Below are positions 10,454 through 21,334 of a stretch of DNA of 64,000 bases, piece by piece. The notes beneath the pieces were generated by a model that saw only the letters and a program-made list of their open reading frames with translations, had not been told where the DNA came from and did no database searches. Position 1 is the stretch's first letter; every line of letters starts with the position of its first letter. The stretch lies in the NCBI RefSeq assembly GCF_943734655.1, contig NC_071355.1, positions 239,578,027-239,642,026 of the forward strand, in the 5' to 3' direction. A program made the position numbers and the translations under genes. This stretch comes from Sabethes cyaneus. Lineage: Eukaryota; Arthropoda; Insecta; Diptera; Culicidae.

Positions 10454-12984
10454 TCATGGCTACTTAGATCGCTCTCCAATCTGTCATTGGCTGGTTATAA
10501 TAAATTTTCCCCCCATAAAAATTAATTGCAGTTCGTTCTGTTCTGCCGCGGCGCTGCTGTTGCTGGCCGACAACAAATCCCTACTCGAGGAAATCCCTCC
10601 AGATTAACAACAACACTCGCGTAGAGTGATATAATTTCCACCCAAACAAATCTATTTTGACAGCCCCATTAAACCGCAAACAGCTTATCACTGTCATAAA
10701 GAGTCCTCGCTCGGCTGAGGGGGGGGGGGAGCAAAGCTCTCGCGTGTATGCGTGTGCGGGTGTGCCAGGATGCGCGGCGGAAAAAGTGTCGGCGAAAATA
10801 AATTGTCGCTTCGTGGCATTAAATTGCAAACCACAGAGTGTGTTAATTATCGAAATTTATGCAAATTAACCCAATCCCATGTGCTGTGTGCAGTTTCGTG
10901 GACGACCGACTACTACTGCTACTAGTACTAGCAGTCGCAGTGTGGCGCGTTAACATTCTGCCTCTGAATTCCATATCTCGTCGGCAACTTAGTTAGAAGC
11001 TCATCGCCTTTCGCCCGCGCGCTCGGTAGTGCAAATTTTCAGCTACCCTCGGTGGCACTCGTTGGCGGCGGAGCCGGTGTCTGGTTTGGAAGGACGACTG
11101 CCACCGCCGAGCAGCCCTGGAGGGCATCGTCAGCCACTGTTCTCCGAGGTTGGTTACCGAGGCCCGGGCTGCCGTTGATGCAGATATGCCAAAAGAAATG
11201 CTATTTATTTTCCACATCAACGCCTTGTTTGCACAGAATCATAATTCTCTCCCTCCCGCTGTGTATCTCGTTAAAAGACTGAAGCTCTGAAGCAATCTGA
11301 AGGATTTCATTTCCCACACCTTCGTTGGACCTGTAAGAGTACGGATTCGTCAGATTTAGCCACTGTCGCATACGCTCGGCCGAGCAGCAAGTCGTCGGAT
11401 TTTCATCATTCTGCTTAGCCTAAAACAGTAGTGTGATGTACTTCTGTCACTACTGGTTGCTGCCCAGCTCAGTTGAGTTGAGTTCCTCTAGTTTCTGGTC
11501 CTACAAGTTGCTTGTTGGTTGTTGGCCCAAAGCTAGCCGGGAACGAGCGAAACGATGATGACGAATGTGCTTTGTTATTCTTTCCGGAACCATCGTCATA
11601 TGTACGCGTCAGAAATCATGACGGACGGTGAGTTTCACGATGGTATGTTGGCCCACAGATCTGATGTTCCGCCCGGGAAGGCAGACCACTAATTGCAATT
11701 GTGTTCGTTTTCGTGTTTCACTTCCGATGTGCTGCCGACTTATCTGGTGGATTTTTAATTGGACTCGAAACAATATCATACACAATTTAATGACGTGAAT
11801 CAGTTCCAATACCAATCAGTGTTGAAAGGCTTAATTAATGTGGGATATAAAACTGTTATCTGAATTTATTATGGCATACAATTAATTTGTGCACAGCCTT
11901 TGATGCAACGATACGATAATGATACGAATGTTTCCAGTATATTTAAAATGTTGTTTGATACCAAGAACTGTAACAAACACGTAATTATTCGTTAATTTTC
12001 TGTCATAATGCAACTATTATTGCGCGAAGTTATTATACGGAACACTGACAAAACTGAGTTTGGTTGATGAAAGCCTTTTATCCGGCAGCTCTTATCCCTA
12101 CCTCCTCGTGGTACCAACCGAAATACGAGCAACTTGAACGGAGATCGGGTAACCAACTCCGGTGAAAATAAGGTCGTATGTGAACAGCGAAGAAGGCAGT
12201 CATGCCAGTGCTGAATATCAGCATGAGGAGTAACCTTACCAGCCATAAGCGTCTATGCTCATGTCAAGAGCGCCTCTTTATGGCTCTACTCATGCTCAAC
12301 CTATTGAGTGTTTGCACTCTAGGTTAGGAGCGGCTGATGACAGCGTCTGACCAAGAACGAGTGGCTAAATTAGGAAACGTGATGTCTCGGAACTAAAACT
12401 AGCAGCCCACCAAGAGGGCCATAGTCCACAACTAAGTAATGATTACTACGAATACTTAGGCACACATCGATTACAATATTCCGTAGAAATGTCGGGAGTA
12501 CCAAGTGCCCGCGGATCATATTTTAGTGGATTTCAGGGCAGCATACGATACAGTCAAGTGGAAAACGCAGTGACAGATAAACACGATAACGGCTTTCCGG
12601 ACAAACCTAACGCACTTAATAAAGCTACCATGAAACGAGCGATGTGCTACGTGCGTGTTTTAGGGGCACTCTCGAGTCCTGTCGAATCGCACAGTTACTT
12701 ATTTAATTACTTATTTACTTACTTTTACGGCAACAATTCAGTTATCGAATCCGTGCCGAATTCAGGAGGCGTCTCCACGTTTCACGGTCTTGGGCTGCCG
12801 TTCTCCAGTCGCCCCTAACACTCCACTGCTCTACCAACCATACACTCAAGTACTTTTTTTACACGGTTTGTTTTTTCGATTATTAAGAACGGGACAACTT
12901 AGGGACCATTTATTTATTTCTCAATACATTTGGGAGCGGCCAGACATTCGTTACGTAGTTTGTAAATGGTTCCTAAGTTGTACC
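10454..12984. other. Upstream spacer of the MORN3-like gene, no other gene seen
   Basis: The first 700 bases are moderately GC-rich with homopolymer runs (a G-run at 10719-10728) and a near-palindrome around CTGCTACTAGTACTAGCAG at 10916-10934; promoter function is possible but unproven. From about 12080 to 12480 the sequence looks like the 5' part of a retrotransposon on the minus strand (open frame 12246-11992), but I cannot name the family. No gene is supported. Confidence 0.4.
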
Positions 12985-13640
12985 GTTGAGTGTATCAACA
13001 GCGCTCATCCAACGGGTATGGGGTCTGCTTCGAAGTCGTCAACCTTTGTCGGGTTCTCTGCTAAATATTGTTTTCCTTAGTCTCTTCCACAGCTCTACGG
13101 TTGACACCGACAATATTCCGCTACTCTGCATGCCTGCGTTTCGAATAGCATTTTCCAATACATTGTTGAACAGCAAATTAGATAGTCCGTCACCTTGCTT
13201 CAAACCATATAACATCACAAACGAGACTGATGTTTCACCCGCTATGCTGAAACTTGATTTTGAACAACTATCAAGGGTAGCACGTATTAACCTAATCAGT
13301 TTTGTTGGAAAACCACATTCAAGTATAACCTGCTACAGCACATTTCGCTTAACTGAATCGTACGCCACCTTGAAGTCTATAAACAAATTTATTTATTTAT
13401 TTATCCGGATTCGATGGCCCTTTTTGTAGATAGGGCATTTGAGACCTTCCAACCAGTCCGAAGGTAGTTCCTCCTCAGGCCATACCTTTAGTATAACCTG
13501 ATTGGTTGCACAATACAGCCGTTCGCTCCCGACTTTTATGAATTCGGCAGGGATGCCGTCTTTTCCAGCTGCTTTGCCGTTTTTAAGCTCTCTTTTAAGC
13601 TGATTTTCTAGCCTCGTCCAAAGTTGATGGATCTACTGCC
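12985..13640 (-). pseudogene. Non-LTR reverse transcriptase remnant
   Basis: Reading the minus strand from 13640 down, one first meets a fingers-type block (GIPAEF-like, then GLKCPIYKKG-like), broken by frameshifts. An ATTT-rich insertion follows near 13380-13405. Then comes the palm motif FIDFKVAYDSVKRN, containing the first catalytic Asp, followed by ECGFPTKLIRLIRATLDS and LKQGDGLSNLLFN. The final FADD motif is absent. The order and wording match non-LTR retrotransposon RT, possibly of the same kind as the fragment at 2959-3290. Several stops and frame changes show it is dead. Confidence 0.85.
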
Positions 13641-14150
13641 TGCCCAGCAAACAATTTGGTTTGTATATCGCGATTGCAACTGAGAAATACAAAATCATAT
13701 CTGCACGAAAAAGGTATATTTCACGCTACATAAGAACATAAAAGTACCAAAGTGGAGGTTTAGCCAGTTAGTGAGTAAATGATAAATACTACAAATTGTT
13801 AAATATCTAAAATACAAATGTTTATAGCGATTCCTTGAAAAGCTTTAAAAATAAAAAGCGAAACGTCGGAGAGTAACTGAAAATTTGTTACGATTTTGGT
13901 TTGACTACATATGTACACCATTTACCAAAAAGCTACAAACAATAATTAGTCGACACCATACTTTGGAGGCAATATACGTGCTAAATATTTTGACAGCCAT
14001 TAGTAATTCTATTTTACATTTTATACAGCGGTTTTTTGTATACGCAACTTTATATTCCTGAATATATGATTTAGATATGACTTAACATTACAATCATCTT
14101 CACTGCTTTATAATTCACAGTCATCTTTTAGTTTGCGATACATTTTGCTT
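13641..14150. other. AT-rich spacer, no gene
   Basis: It starts next to CCCAGCAAAC at 13655, which matches the end of the TIR element at 54930-55307, but no partner end was found within the next few kilobases. Nothing else is recognised. Confidence 0.4.
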
Positions 14151-14154
14151 CAAT

Positions 14155-15868
14155 CTTACAAGCCGAACAATTGTCCGATGCAGACGCCGAACTTGCCGCG
14201 TCTAATATCGCATTGGATTCTGTAGACCTGGATACGTTTGAAATTTCGCCCGCCATGATTGTCTCTGTGTCAAAAAAGTTAAAAGCCTCGGACATTCCGG
14301 GACCGGATGGAATCTCGGCTGTTGTTTTTTGTCGCTGTGCTAGTTCTTTTGCTGATCCGTTAGCCGCCATTTTCAACCGATCATTCGAAGGGGGAGAAAT
14401 TCCTGCGAGCTGGAAGCTTTCATACATGTTTCTCGTGTATTAAAGTGGTGAACGTCGTGAGATTATCGTCAGCGACCGAATTCTGCAAGCCACGAAGTCT
14501 TATATCTCCTCTGACCGATATGGTTTCATTCCCGGCCGATCCGTAACTACAAACTTGTTAGACTTCGTTACATGCAATGTCATGACCTTTCATCGTTCTA
14601 CAGATCCGATTATGTCTGATCACCGTATCGACGATACTATTCTGAATCGAGTGGACCATGTAAAGGACCTTGGTATTCTACTGGGTCCTAGGCTTACTTT
14701 CCATGTGCACTCCAAGTCGATCATTTCTAAAGCAAACCGACAACTTCGCTGCATCTCCAAAATTGCAAATGACTTTACGGATCCGCATTGTTTAAAGGCA
14801 TTATAGTCTTCTCTCGTTAGGCCGATTCTTGAAATCGTTTCCATTATATGGACATCGAGCGACGTAACGTTAAGGATCGAGCAAGCCAAAAAAAGATTCA
14901 TATGGCTGCTCTCAGGAATCTTCCGTGACGTAATCCCTGGAATCTTCCAGCGTATCCAGATCAGGGCTTGAAAAGGGATCGCAAGTTGAATGTAACTGCC
15001 GTGAATGCGAACTTTCCGTATTCAAACTTCGCTTTTTGAACGATCATTTGATTGTTTTTTGAATCCAGTCAATCTGCCGCTTGCGCTGCTACCTGTCTTA
15101 CAACTCATGCGGCATCTCAGCAAAAGCAAATAGTCGATCTCCCGTTTTGCTTTGCGCTTCGAGAATATAAACAGCAAACTGACTGGAAGCATACGGTGAA
15201 GTATTTTTTCGTTTCTCTTTTTATCTCCAAATCGGCTGCTCACAGTAATAGTTTGTCACCCGGACGTCGGTCCGACGCAAGCAAAATATTCGTTGGTATT
15301 GGACGGAGTCCGACCGACTTTTTCCATGCACATGCAGTGGTTGTTTTTTTTTGTAGTATTAAATCATACGATTGTGCGGTTGCTTTTCGTTAGCGTGGTT
15401 ACTGCCAGTCATTTGACTGTTTTGCAGTCATTCGCTGCTCCAAACGGTAAAGGCAACTTGATCGAAACGAAAATGTTAAAAAGCTTTAGAACGCGTTCGT
15501 TCTACTGAGTGCAATCGGCGTTTGACTGAGCAAACTGCCAGTTGTGTTATGCATAGCGTTCATATTCCACCACTAAACGGACGGTGTGAACTTGAATGCG
15601 CGTTGGTGTGACTGCGGTAGAAAAAAAGGATCGGTCGAAGCCCTGTTCCAGATAGATATCAACTGCTTAGTCTCGAAACGTTCGATCTGCTTGATTTCGG
15701 AGCATCAGGAAGAACCTTGCGACAGCGATCATTAATGCAGCCAGGATTTTATCGAACACGCTATGGTTACAGCCGGCCTATCGCTGCGATGGTACGCCTG
15801 TTCACTTCTGTGGAGTCTGTGTTCGAGTTTGGAATGACTGCATCCCAATTTGCTAAACGAGTGAAAAG
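14155..15868 (+). pseudogene. Jockey/CR1-like reverse transcriptase, deleted and split by a transposon
   Basis: Residues in the order DIPGPDGISAVVFCRCASS, IFNRSFEGGEIPASWKLSY, YISSDRYGFIPGRSVTTNL mark the fingers and QAGF-like region of a Jockey/CR1-type RT. At about 14573 the frame jumps directly to VMTFHRSTDPI and NRVDHVKDLGILLG, which belong after the palm, so about 150 residues including the catalytic YADD are deleted. KANRQLRCISKIANDF and SSLVRPILE follow. The coding remnant is then interrupted at 14962-15645 by a hAT-type element and resumes with RTRYGYSRPIAAMVRLF, typical of the ORF2 C-terminus. Confidence 0.88.
14962..15645. mobile_element. hAT-type MITE inserted in a Jockey-like pseudogene (684 bp)
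   Basis: The ends are CAGGGCTT...AAGCCCTG, a perfect 8-bp terminal inverted repeat, with weaker match further in (GGGATCG / CGATCC). The flanks are ATCCAGAT (14954-14961) and TTCCAGAT (15646-15653), an 8-bp duplication with one mismatch. Retrotransposon coding sequence is continuous on either side, which confirms the insertion. No transposase is encoded. Confidence 0.85.
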
Positions 15869-15881
15869 ATTAAATATTATA

Positions 15882-16817
15882 GAGTAAGGAGGGGTAAAAG
15901 TGCGATGCGGGTAAAAGTGCGATTCAATAATTTATCGGTGCAGATTCCGAGTAAATTTTCTACATTGGCATGGATGGGTGACTACTTTGACAGCTTGAAT
16001 CTAACGAAAACTTTGGTTGCTTACAAAGCATAGTTGCTGAGTTATGTGTACATGTTATTTTAGGGCGGTTTTGATGTAATTTTTCGTTATATGGCAAATA
16101 CGATATCAACAGGAGGATATTACTTGTTGAAAATTTGTAGCAGCGTTTTACATCACTCACATATCTGTTTTGAAAATACGGCGAAAATAATTTACAAAAT
16201 ATATTTCGCTTTTCCGTAATTTAATCTAACCCCGTCAAGCGCCTAGCGGGGTAAAAGTTCGATTCACGGACGGGGCAAAAGTACGATTCATGGACGAGGC
16301 AAAAATGTATAGCTAATTATGTAAAGCTTTAGGCACTATATTACAGATACTAGAAATGAAAGATCTGCAGAAAACTGTGTGCTCTACAGAAGTTGGCCGA
16401 AGAAAAACAATGTGTTTCCGCTGATGAAACAAAAAACAAACGTTTGGAAAAGTTTCCATCTAACGGAGGCTGCCATACACCAGCGCAAAATAGAAAAGGT
16501 GCAAATTGAGAATATTCCTTACCGAAACATAACGCAGATTGAAGATAATATGGTTTTGTTAGCTACTGCTGGGCTAATTTCATGGATTCTAGCTTCGAAC
16601 TTTTGCCCCGCTAGTGGGGTAAAAGTGCGAATCTGCACTTGTTCAGAAGAAAGAAGAATTTATTTTGCAAAACACTATTACCGCAGATGATTTATAGGTG
16701 AATGTGGAGACATTGAGTTACTGCATCACTATAAAATATATTATGTTGTTGTCCTTCTTTATATCTCACGAAAATTGATGACAACTTCAAACATCGCACT
16801 TATGCCCCGCCCTACTC
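15882..16817. mobile_element. TIR element with GGGGTAAAAGTGCGA repeats (about 936 bp)
   Basis: The left end reads GAGTAAGGAGGGGTAAAAGT and the right end, reversed, GAGTAGGGCGGGGCATAAGT, so inverted ends of about 24 bp are present. Both sides are flanked by TATA, consistent with a TA target duplication. The motif GGGG(T/C)AAAAGT(G/T/A)CGATTC recurs inside, at about 15896, 15909, 16248, 16274 and 16616. A 103-aa open frame at 16379-16690 shows no known domain. Similar architecture occurs at 62980-63960. Superfamily unknown; TA duplication fits Tc1/mariner-like or pogo-like. Confidence 0.72.
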
Positions 16818-16822
16818 TATAA

Positions 16823-16957
16823 CTCATAAAAGTGCTTTTTTAGCTTAGATCGTTTCGGTCTCTTTGGCGCATTTATTGCTTGTAATGTAACGAAAAAGTG
16901 CGCCGAATATACCGAAACCATTTAATGTAAAATGGTACTTTTACGAGCGATTGCGCA
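16823..16957. repeat. Foldback MITE, truncated copy
   Basis: The arms CTCATAAAAGTGC...and GTACTTTTACGAG, plus ATCGTTTCGGT / ACCGAAACCAT and GGCGCATTTATT / AAAAAGTGCGCC, form a hairpin of about 130 bp. It matches the core of the complete foldback element at 35011-35223 but lacks its outer arms. Confidence 0.75.
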
Positions 16958-16960
16958 CTT

Positions 16961-17141
16961 ACACACTTAAAAAACTCAGCAAAATTTGCCGAGATTTGGA
17001 CAGCCGAGCGTTCGGTAAAAATTTCAGTTTTGCAATTCGACGTTTACGGATCTTTGCTAACGTTTGGCAACATAAAAAATTTTACCGAACGCTCGGCTGT
17101 CCAAATATTTTGCTGACTTCGGCACTTTTTTTTAAGTGTGT
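16961..17141. mobile_element. Hairpin MITE, ACACACTTAA ends (181 bp)
   Basis: The element is bounded by ACACACTTAA and TTAAGTGTGT. The inner arms GGACAGCCGAGCGTTCGGTA and its reverse complement near 17080-17103 are perfect, so the whole sequence can fold back on itself. No coding capacity. The target duplication is unclear. Confidence 0.75.
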
Positions 17142-17317
17142 AGGATGGAAATGCCTCTAGAAAATTTAATTTTGCTGATAAATTTGCTAGAAATCTCCTT
17201 ACCTGGCAAGGGATCTGCAACAGCGGCCCGAAAATCAAGGTTTTTTTTTGACAAATCAGAATATAAACTCGAAGATCTATAAGAAACGGTGTACGAAAAT
17301 CCAATGAGATTTGTAAA

Positions 17318-17645
17318 TTATGATTTTTATGCATTTTTACTTAAAGTTTAATCGTGGAAACCGAATCTATTTTTGTTTTTTGAAACCTACCAAAATAGTC
17401 AAAATCGAAAAAAATTTTGTTTGCCGATTTTTGCAAATTATATTCTTTAAACTTCCACTTTTATTTCGTGCTACAAGCGTTAACACTCCGTATACGCATT
17501 TCTCGAGTTCTGTAGGCTATAAAACCCACAGATAACTGATTTTATATAAAATATTTTTACTGAAGTTCTACAAATTTTTTTGCCCCCCGATTTTTAATGA
17601 CAATTTTCAAGGGAGAGCGGAGATAAAAATTTTAAAAAAATTGCA
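17318..17645 (+). repeat. Diverged Harbinger-like MITE fragment
   Basis: The order of blocks follows the MITE at 1827-2292: GCATTTTTACTTAAAGTTTA, CCAAATC-like, TTATTTCGTGCTA-AAGCGTTAAC, CAGATAACTGATTTTAT, and TTTTGCCCCCCGATTTTT. It has lost recognisable ends and is the most diverged copy in the window. Confidence 0.65.
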
Positions 17646-18440
17646 TTCTGCATATTGCTAGTAGTAATATAGACTGACGCTTTACAGTTGCATCGTCTAG
17701 TAAAAAATAGTTTGCAACTGCACTTACAATGATTAAACTGACGTGTGTGTTGAAAGAAAACCTCGTTTACGTGTAAAATGTGCGGAACATGATAAAAGTA
17801 AGATACAGCTCAATATCAAATCAATTGAACAGTTGATGAACTGAGTTGATGATGAATATATATTTATATCAATTTTCAACATTTTCCAAAGAAATTTTTC
17901 TCTAATCCCCAATTGAAAAAAATTATCTTCTACTGTATCTCGCAAAGGAGACCACCACGGCCGTTGCAGAGCGGGTCAAATGCTCTAAACAACGTTGCCT
18001 CACTGACCCATATTCTCATTGACAAGCTGTTCTCATTGGGATCCAAAAGCGTACGTCCACTAATCTGGATACATGTTCTTTTACCTCTCGATTATTATCT
18101 AGGTACACCGCCCGAAACTGGTTTCCCCGCGTATGGAATATACCGCGACTCTGTTCTATTTCTCATTTCAAACCTCAAAAACGTGCCGCAGATGGATTGT
18201 ACGCGGTGCAAGAACCGTTATGGAGTCGTTTGGATGTCAGCTTGTTCCTCAACCCTTTGGCCTCGGTGTGCTTCAACTCGTAAAGTTCGACCTCACTTTC
18301 ACCGATAGTGTCGATACGATAGCAAATGGAATCGGCGAGAACACACTCGACGACAGTTGTAGCTAGGTATAGCACTCTAGGAAAAAAACCTGTTCCCGAA
18401 AAATGAAAATAATCAGTTGCGAGGGTGCCACCATAGTAAG
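17646..18440. other. Spacer upstream of the JHBP-like gene
   Basis: A plus-strand frame of 131 aa (17913-18308), an overlapping one at 18133-18366 and a minus-strand frame (18375-18175) are all open over the same 200 bases. None has a recognisable domain; they cannot all be real and none is called. The segment nearest the gene is likely promoter-proximal. Confidence 0.4.
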
Positions 18441-18448
18441 ATCGAAAA

Positions 18449-18455
18449 TATAAAA
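18449..18455 (+). promoter_or_regulatory. TATA box of the JHBP-like gene
   Basis: TATAAAA at 18449-18455 lies about 104 bases before the start codon. A TTCAGCC stretch 20-25 bases further on is a possible initiator, slightly closer than usual. There is no other good TATA in the preceding 200 bases. Confidence 0.55.
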
Positions 18456-18558
18456 TAAACCTGGCCGTTCAGCCGGACCGCAGAAGACTTTCGGTAACTA
18501 ACGGCACCGGACAACATTTTTGATTTGCTTTGAAGGAGCTCAACAGCGGTCCGTTAGA

Positions 18559-19655
18559 ATGAAAAGGCTACGATTCGGGGCAATTGTGATTGTCGCGGTG
18601 CTAATTAGTTGCCAATCAGTGACTTGTGATAGTGAGGAAACCGAAACCGTTACCGCCACCGAAACGGGAACGGTGCTTGAAAGTGTAACCGAAAGCATCA
18701 CCGAAACTGTGGAATCTACGCAGACCACGAGCAGTCCAACCGATGCAATTTCTTTTGATGGTGAATTTCTCAAAATTGCAGCGGTTGAAATTTGATTTCG
18801 ATTTTACATTGTGTTGCAGATGAACAAGTTACAAAATTCTTCGAAGCGGTTAAACATCAACTGAGGTGCGGATATCCGAAGTTTGGAATTCCTTCGCTCG
18901 TACCTCTGAAGCTATCTTACAAGTATAAGACGACTCTGGATTTTTTGAACCTAAGAAAGTGAGCTTCGTGTCATTATTTTGTGAATGTTTACCGTCTAAA
19001 CCGTTCCACCTGTTTCAGAATCCACGTAAGTGTTTCGAACTTCGTTATCCATGGATTGGACAATTTTAGTTGGAGAGCATCGAACACCTCATTTAGCCGT
19101 ACCCAAGCTAATCTCACACTGAACTTTCCCAACGTTACTATTACGGCCAATACATCGCTAAATGGAGCAAACGGAACTTCTCGAGTGTCGCTGTGCGACG
19201 TTCTAGTCTTCTTACAGGCAGAGTATGAAGAGCAAGATGATTTACTGTACCTAACCGAGCTGGATGGCGATGTTTCGCTCAAAGCCGCTCATGTAAATAG
19301 AAATGATTTCACTTTAGGTGGAAAACAAAATAATCGTGAAATTTCCTTGCAGGTGAAGATAGCTCATCTCTTCCCGAAGAGTGCAAAACTGACCCGTATC
19401 TGGAACAAAGCCATCGGCGATTCGGTGCCCGTCGTTGTGCGGTTGTTCACCACCCGGAAAATCAATGCTGATTTCATCAACCGAATCATCAGCGGATCCA
19501 AATACTACGCCCTGAACACGGCCAACAACGCACTTACCTCGTACAAACTGAACTTTGACGGAGCCGTCGACAGCTTTAAGAAGTTTGCGGAGCAAACCAA
19601 CGACTCGCTTATGTGCACGGAGGATGAGCCGACTGCAGAGTCCCGGGAGTTTTGA
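18559..19655 (+). CDS. Secreted JHBP/takeout-superfamily-like protein, four exons, 305 aa
   Basis: Exons are 18559-18760, 18820-18958, 19019-19292 and 19353-19655; introns are 59, 60 and 60 bp with GT-AG ends, and the frame is continuous. Residues 1-23 (MKRLRFGAIVIVAVLISCQS...) form a clear signal peptide. Residues 24-61 are a Thr/Glu/Ser-rich linker that may be O-glycosylated. From residue 68 the sequence resembles the haemolymph juvenile hormone-binding/takeout family: CGYPKFGIPSLVPLKL corresponds to the family's C-x-GIP-LDPL signature, followed by VSNFVIHGLDNF, the usual NV-I-GLSNF block. The C-terminal half (KINADFINRIISGSKYYALN) fits the long helix region only loosely. Such proteins carry hydrophobic ligands outside cells. 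The third intron is exactly 60 bp and free of stops, so a retained-intron product of 325 aa would also be open. The Thr-rich N-terminal insert is unusual for the family. Start chosen because it begins the signal peptide; an upstream in-frame Met at 18520 would add 13 polar residues before it. Confidence 0.8.
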
Positions 19656-19770
19656 GCCCCAAAACCAACCGAGCAACGAGAGCTCTTCCAGATATTCATC
19701 ATTCGGAACCATCCAGCGATCGATCATGTTTGAATGATCTGATTTGATGGTTCTCTAGTTAAGCTAATTT

Positions 19771-19776
19771 AATAAA
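19771..19776 (+). other. Poly(A) signal of the JHBP-like gene
   Basis: AATAAA lies 116 bases after the stop codon in AT-rich sequence, the first canonical signal downstream. Confidence 0.6.
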
Positions 19777-20227
19777 CTATAATTTTAAACACAAGTCAAA
19801 AATATTTCACTTAAATCTGCTGCCTCCGTTAAATTTTTTTAATAGTACCTACCAAAAAAATGTAAAGATCGTCCGCCCAGTTAATCCATGATAAAACGCT
19901 GACAGACGGGCTGTCGCACCGATAATTACCAACTTCAAGTTACTTATAACCACCTACAGACAATCTCTGACAGGTATTCATCCATCGTCGACAGAATTCA
20001 TCCTAGACAAACTGTGCTAATTTCCAACTGCTTACAGAAGCCTTCTGAGCACTGCAGGTGGTCCAGGTTCGAAAAAATGCGGACATTAGCAATTGGGTAA
20101 AAAATGCGTTTTAATGGTGGTGTCTTCGATGAAGTTTAATAATAAAATATAGCGCATCGTTCTGCACTATTGGGGTGACCGTGAAATCACCTATCGGGGT
20201 GCTACGAGATTTTGTTCTTTTAAATAA

Positions 20228-20708
20228 GGCCATTACAAATATTTAAAAAAAATTTTGTCCCTCCGGTGTTGGGCCACTGAAGGGGGGGGGGGCGAAAAAA
20301 AACAAAGAGAGTTTCTTAATCGAACAAAAAAAATATGGATTTTAGGCATTTTTACCTAAAGTTTAAACGTGAAAACCAAATCTATTCTTGCTTTTAATAA
20401 AAATGTTGTTATTTTTCATGCAAAAATCTACGAAAAAAAGACAAAAACGAAAGAAAATTTTTTGGGCCGAGTTTCGGAAATTCCACTGCTTGAACTTCCA
20501 TTTCTATTTCGTGCTAGAAGCGTTAACTCAACTCGTACACCCTTTTTTCCCAGTTTTTCAGGCTGTAGAGCAGACAGACAATTTATTTTATAAATAAAAT
20601 TTAACTTATGTCCTACAAATTATTTTTTTGCTCCCCCCCCCCTATTTTTCAAGCCAGTTTTCAAGGGGGAGGGGATGACAAAAACTTTGAAAATGATTTG
20701 CAATGGCC
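20228..20708 (+). mobile_element. Harbinger-like MITE, copy 2 (481 bp)
   Basis: Same family as 1827-2292: starts GGCCATTACAAAT, ends TTTGCAATGGCC, and is flanked by TAA on both sides. A long G-run (20282-20291) and C-run (20633-20641) sit in the subterminal zones. Open frames in it (20369-20593, 20388-20597) are shared, degenerate and not transposase-like. Confidence 0.78.
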
Positions 20709-20859
20709 TAATTTCAAAAAAAAAAGAAAAGAAAAAATTCCCCAGAAAGTTGCAGAACATACTAAAATAAGCAACTTTGCTGAATATGGTAACTATCTAT
20801 CTCTTACCGGTTGCGGAACACATAATGATGTGTTAAAAAGGAGCACTTAAAAATCAATT

Positions 20860-21285
20860 TTGCTCAATAACTTTGCACACAATTTTTTTATTGCTTTCAA
20901 GTGTTCTACAAAGTTATTCAGTAGGCTAAAATACACATTTTCTTTGAAGAATGTTTGTCGCTGGGACGCATATTCAATGAGTTATAAAATAAATAAAAAA
21001 AAATTTGCAATATTCAAAATTTTTTTTTTTCAATTTCGAGCAGCTTTGCGCAAACCAGACAACCATTAGGTGAAAGTACTATATTTTATCTATTAAAAAA
21101 ATATTTCCATCAGGAGATCTCTAAAGGAATCTCAGAAAAAATCAATTGAAAAATGTGTTATTTTTTGTTAAAATTTTTTATAACTCACTAAATATGCATC
21201 TTAGTGAAAAACAGTCTTCAGAGAAAATATTGTGGAACATTTGAAAGCAATAAAAAAAAATTGTGTGCAAAGTTATCGCTCATTT
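20860..21285. repeat. Long imperfect palindrome
   Basis: The left arm (about 20868-21010) includes AACTTTGCACACAATTTTTT and ATTGCTTTCAAGTGTTCTAC. The right arm (about 21150-21275), reversed, reads AACTTTGCACACAATTTTTT and ATTGCTTTCAAATGTTCCAC, followed by shared TGCATATT and GAGTTATAAAA blocks. The arms span about 140 bases each with a spacer of about 140 bases. No gene. Confidence 0.7.
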
Positions 21286-21334
21286 AAGCTTTATGTTTTC
21301 TTAACTTCACGAGCCAGAAACAATAACTTTGTAA

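Noticed and set aside
11992..12246. 84-aa minus-strand ORF as a gene
   Set aside because: Looks like the 5' part of a retrotransposon and lacks a continuing frame; family could not be named.
17913..18366. Overlapping plus and minus ORFs upstream of the JHBP-like gene
   Set aside because: Three frames are open over the same bases and none resembles a known protein; not enough to support a gene.
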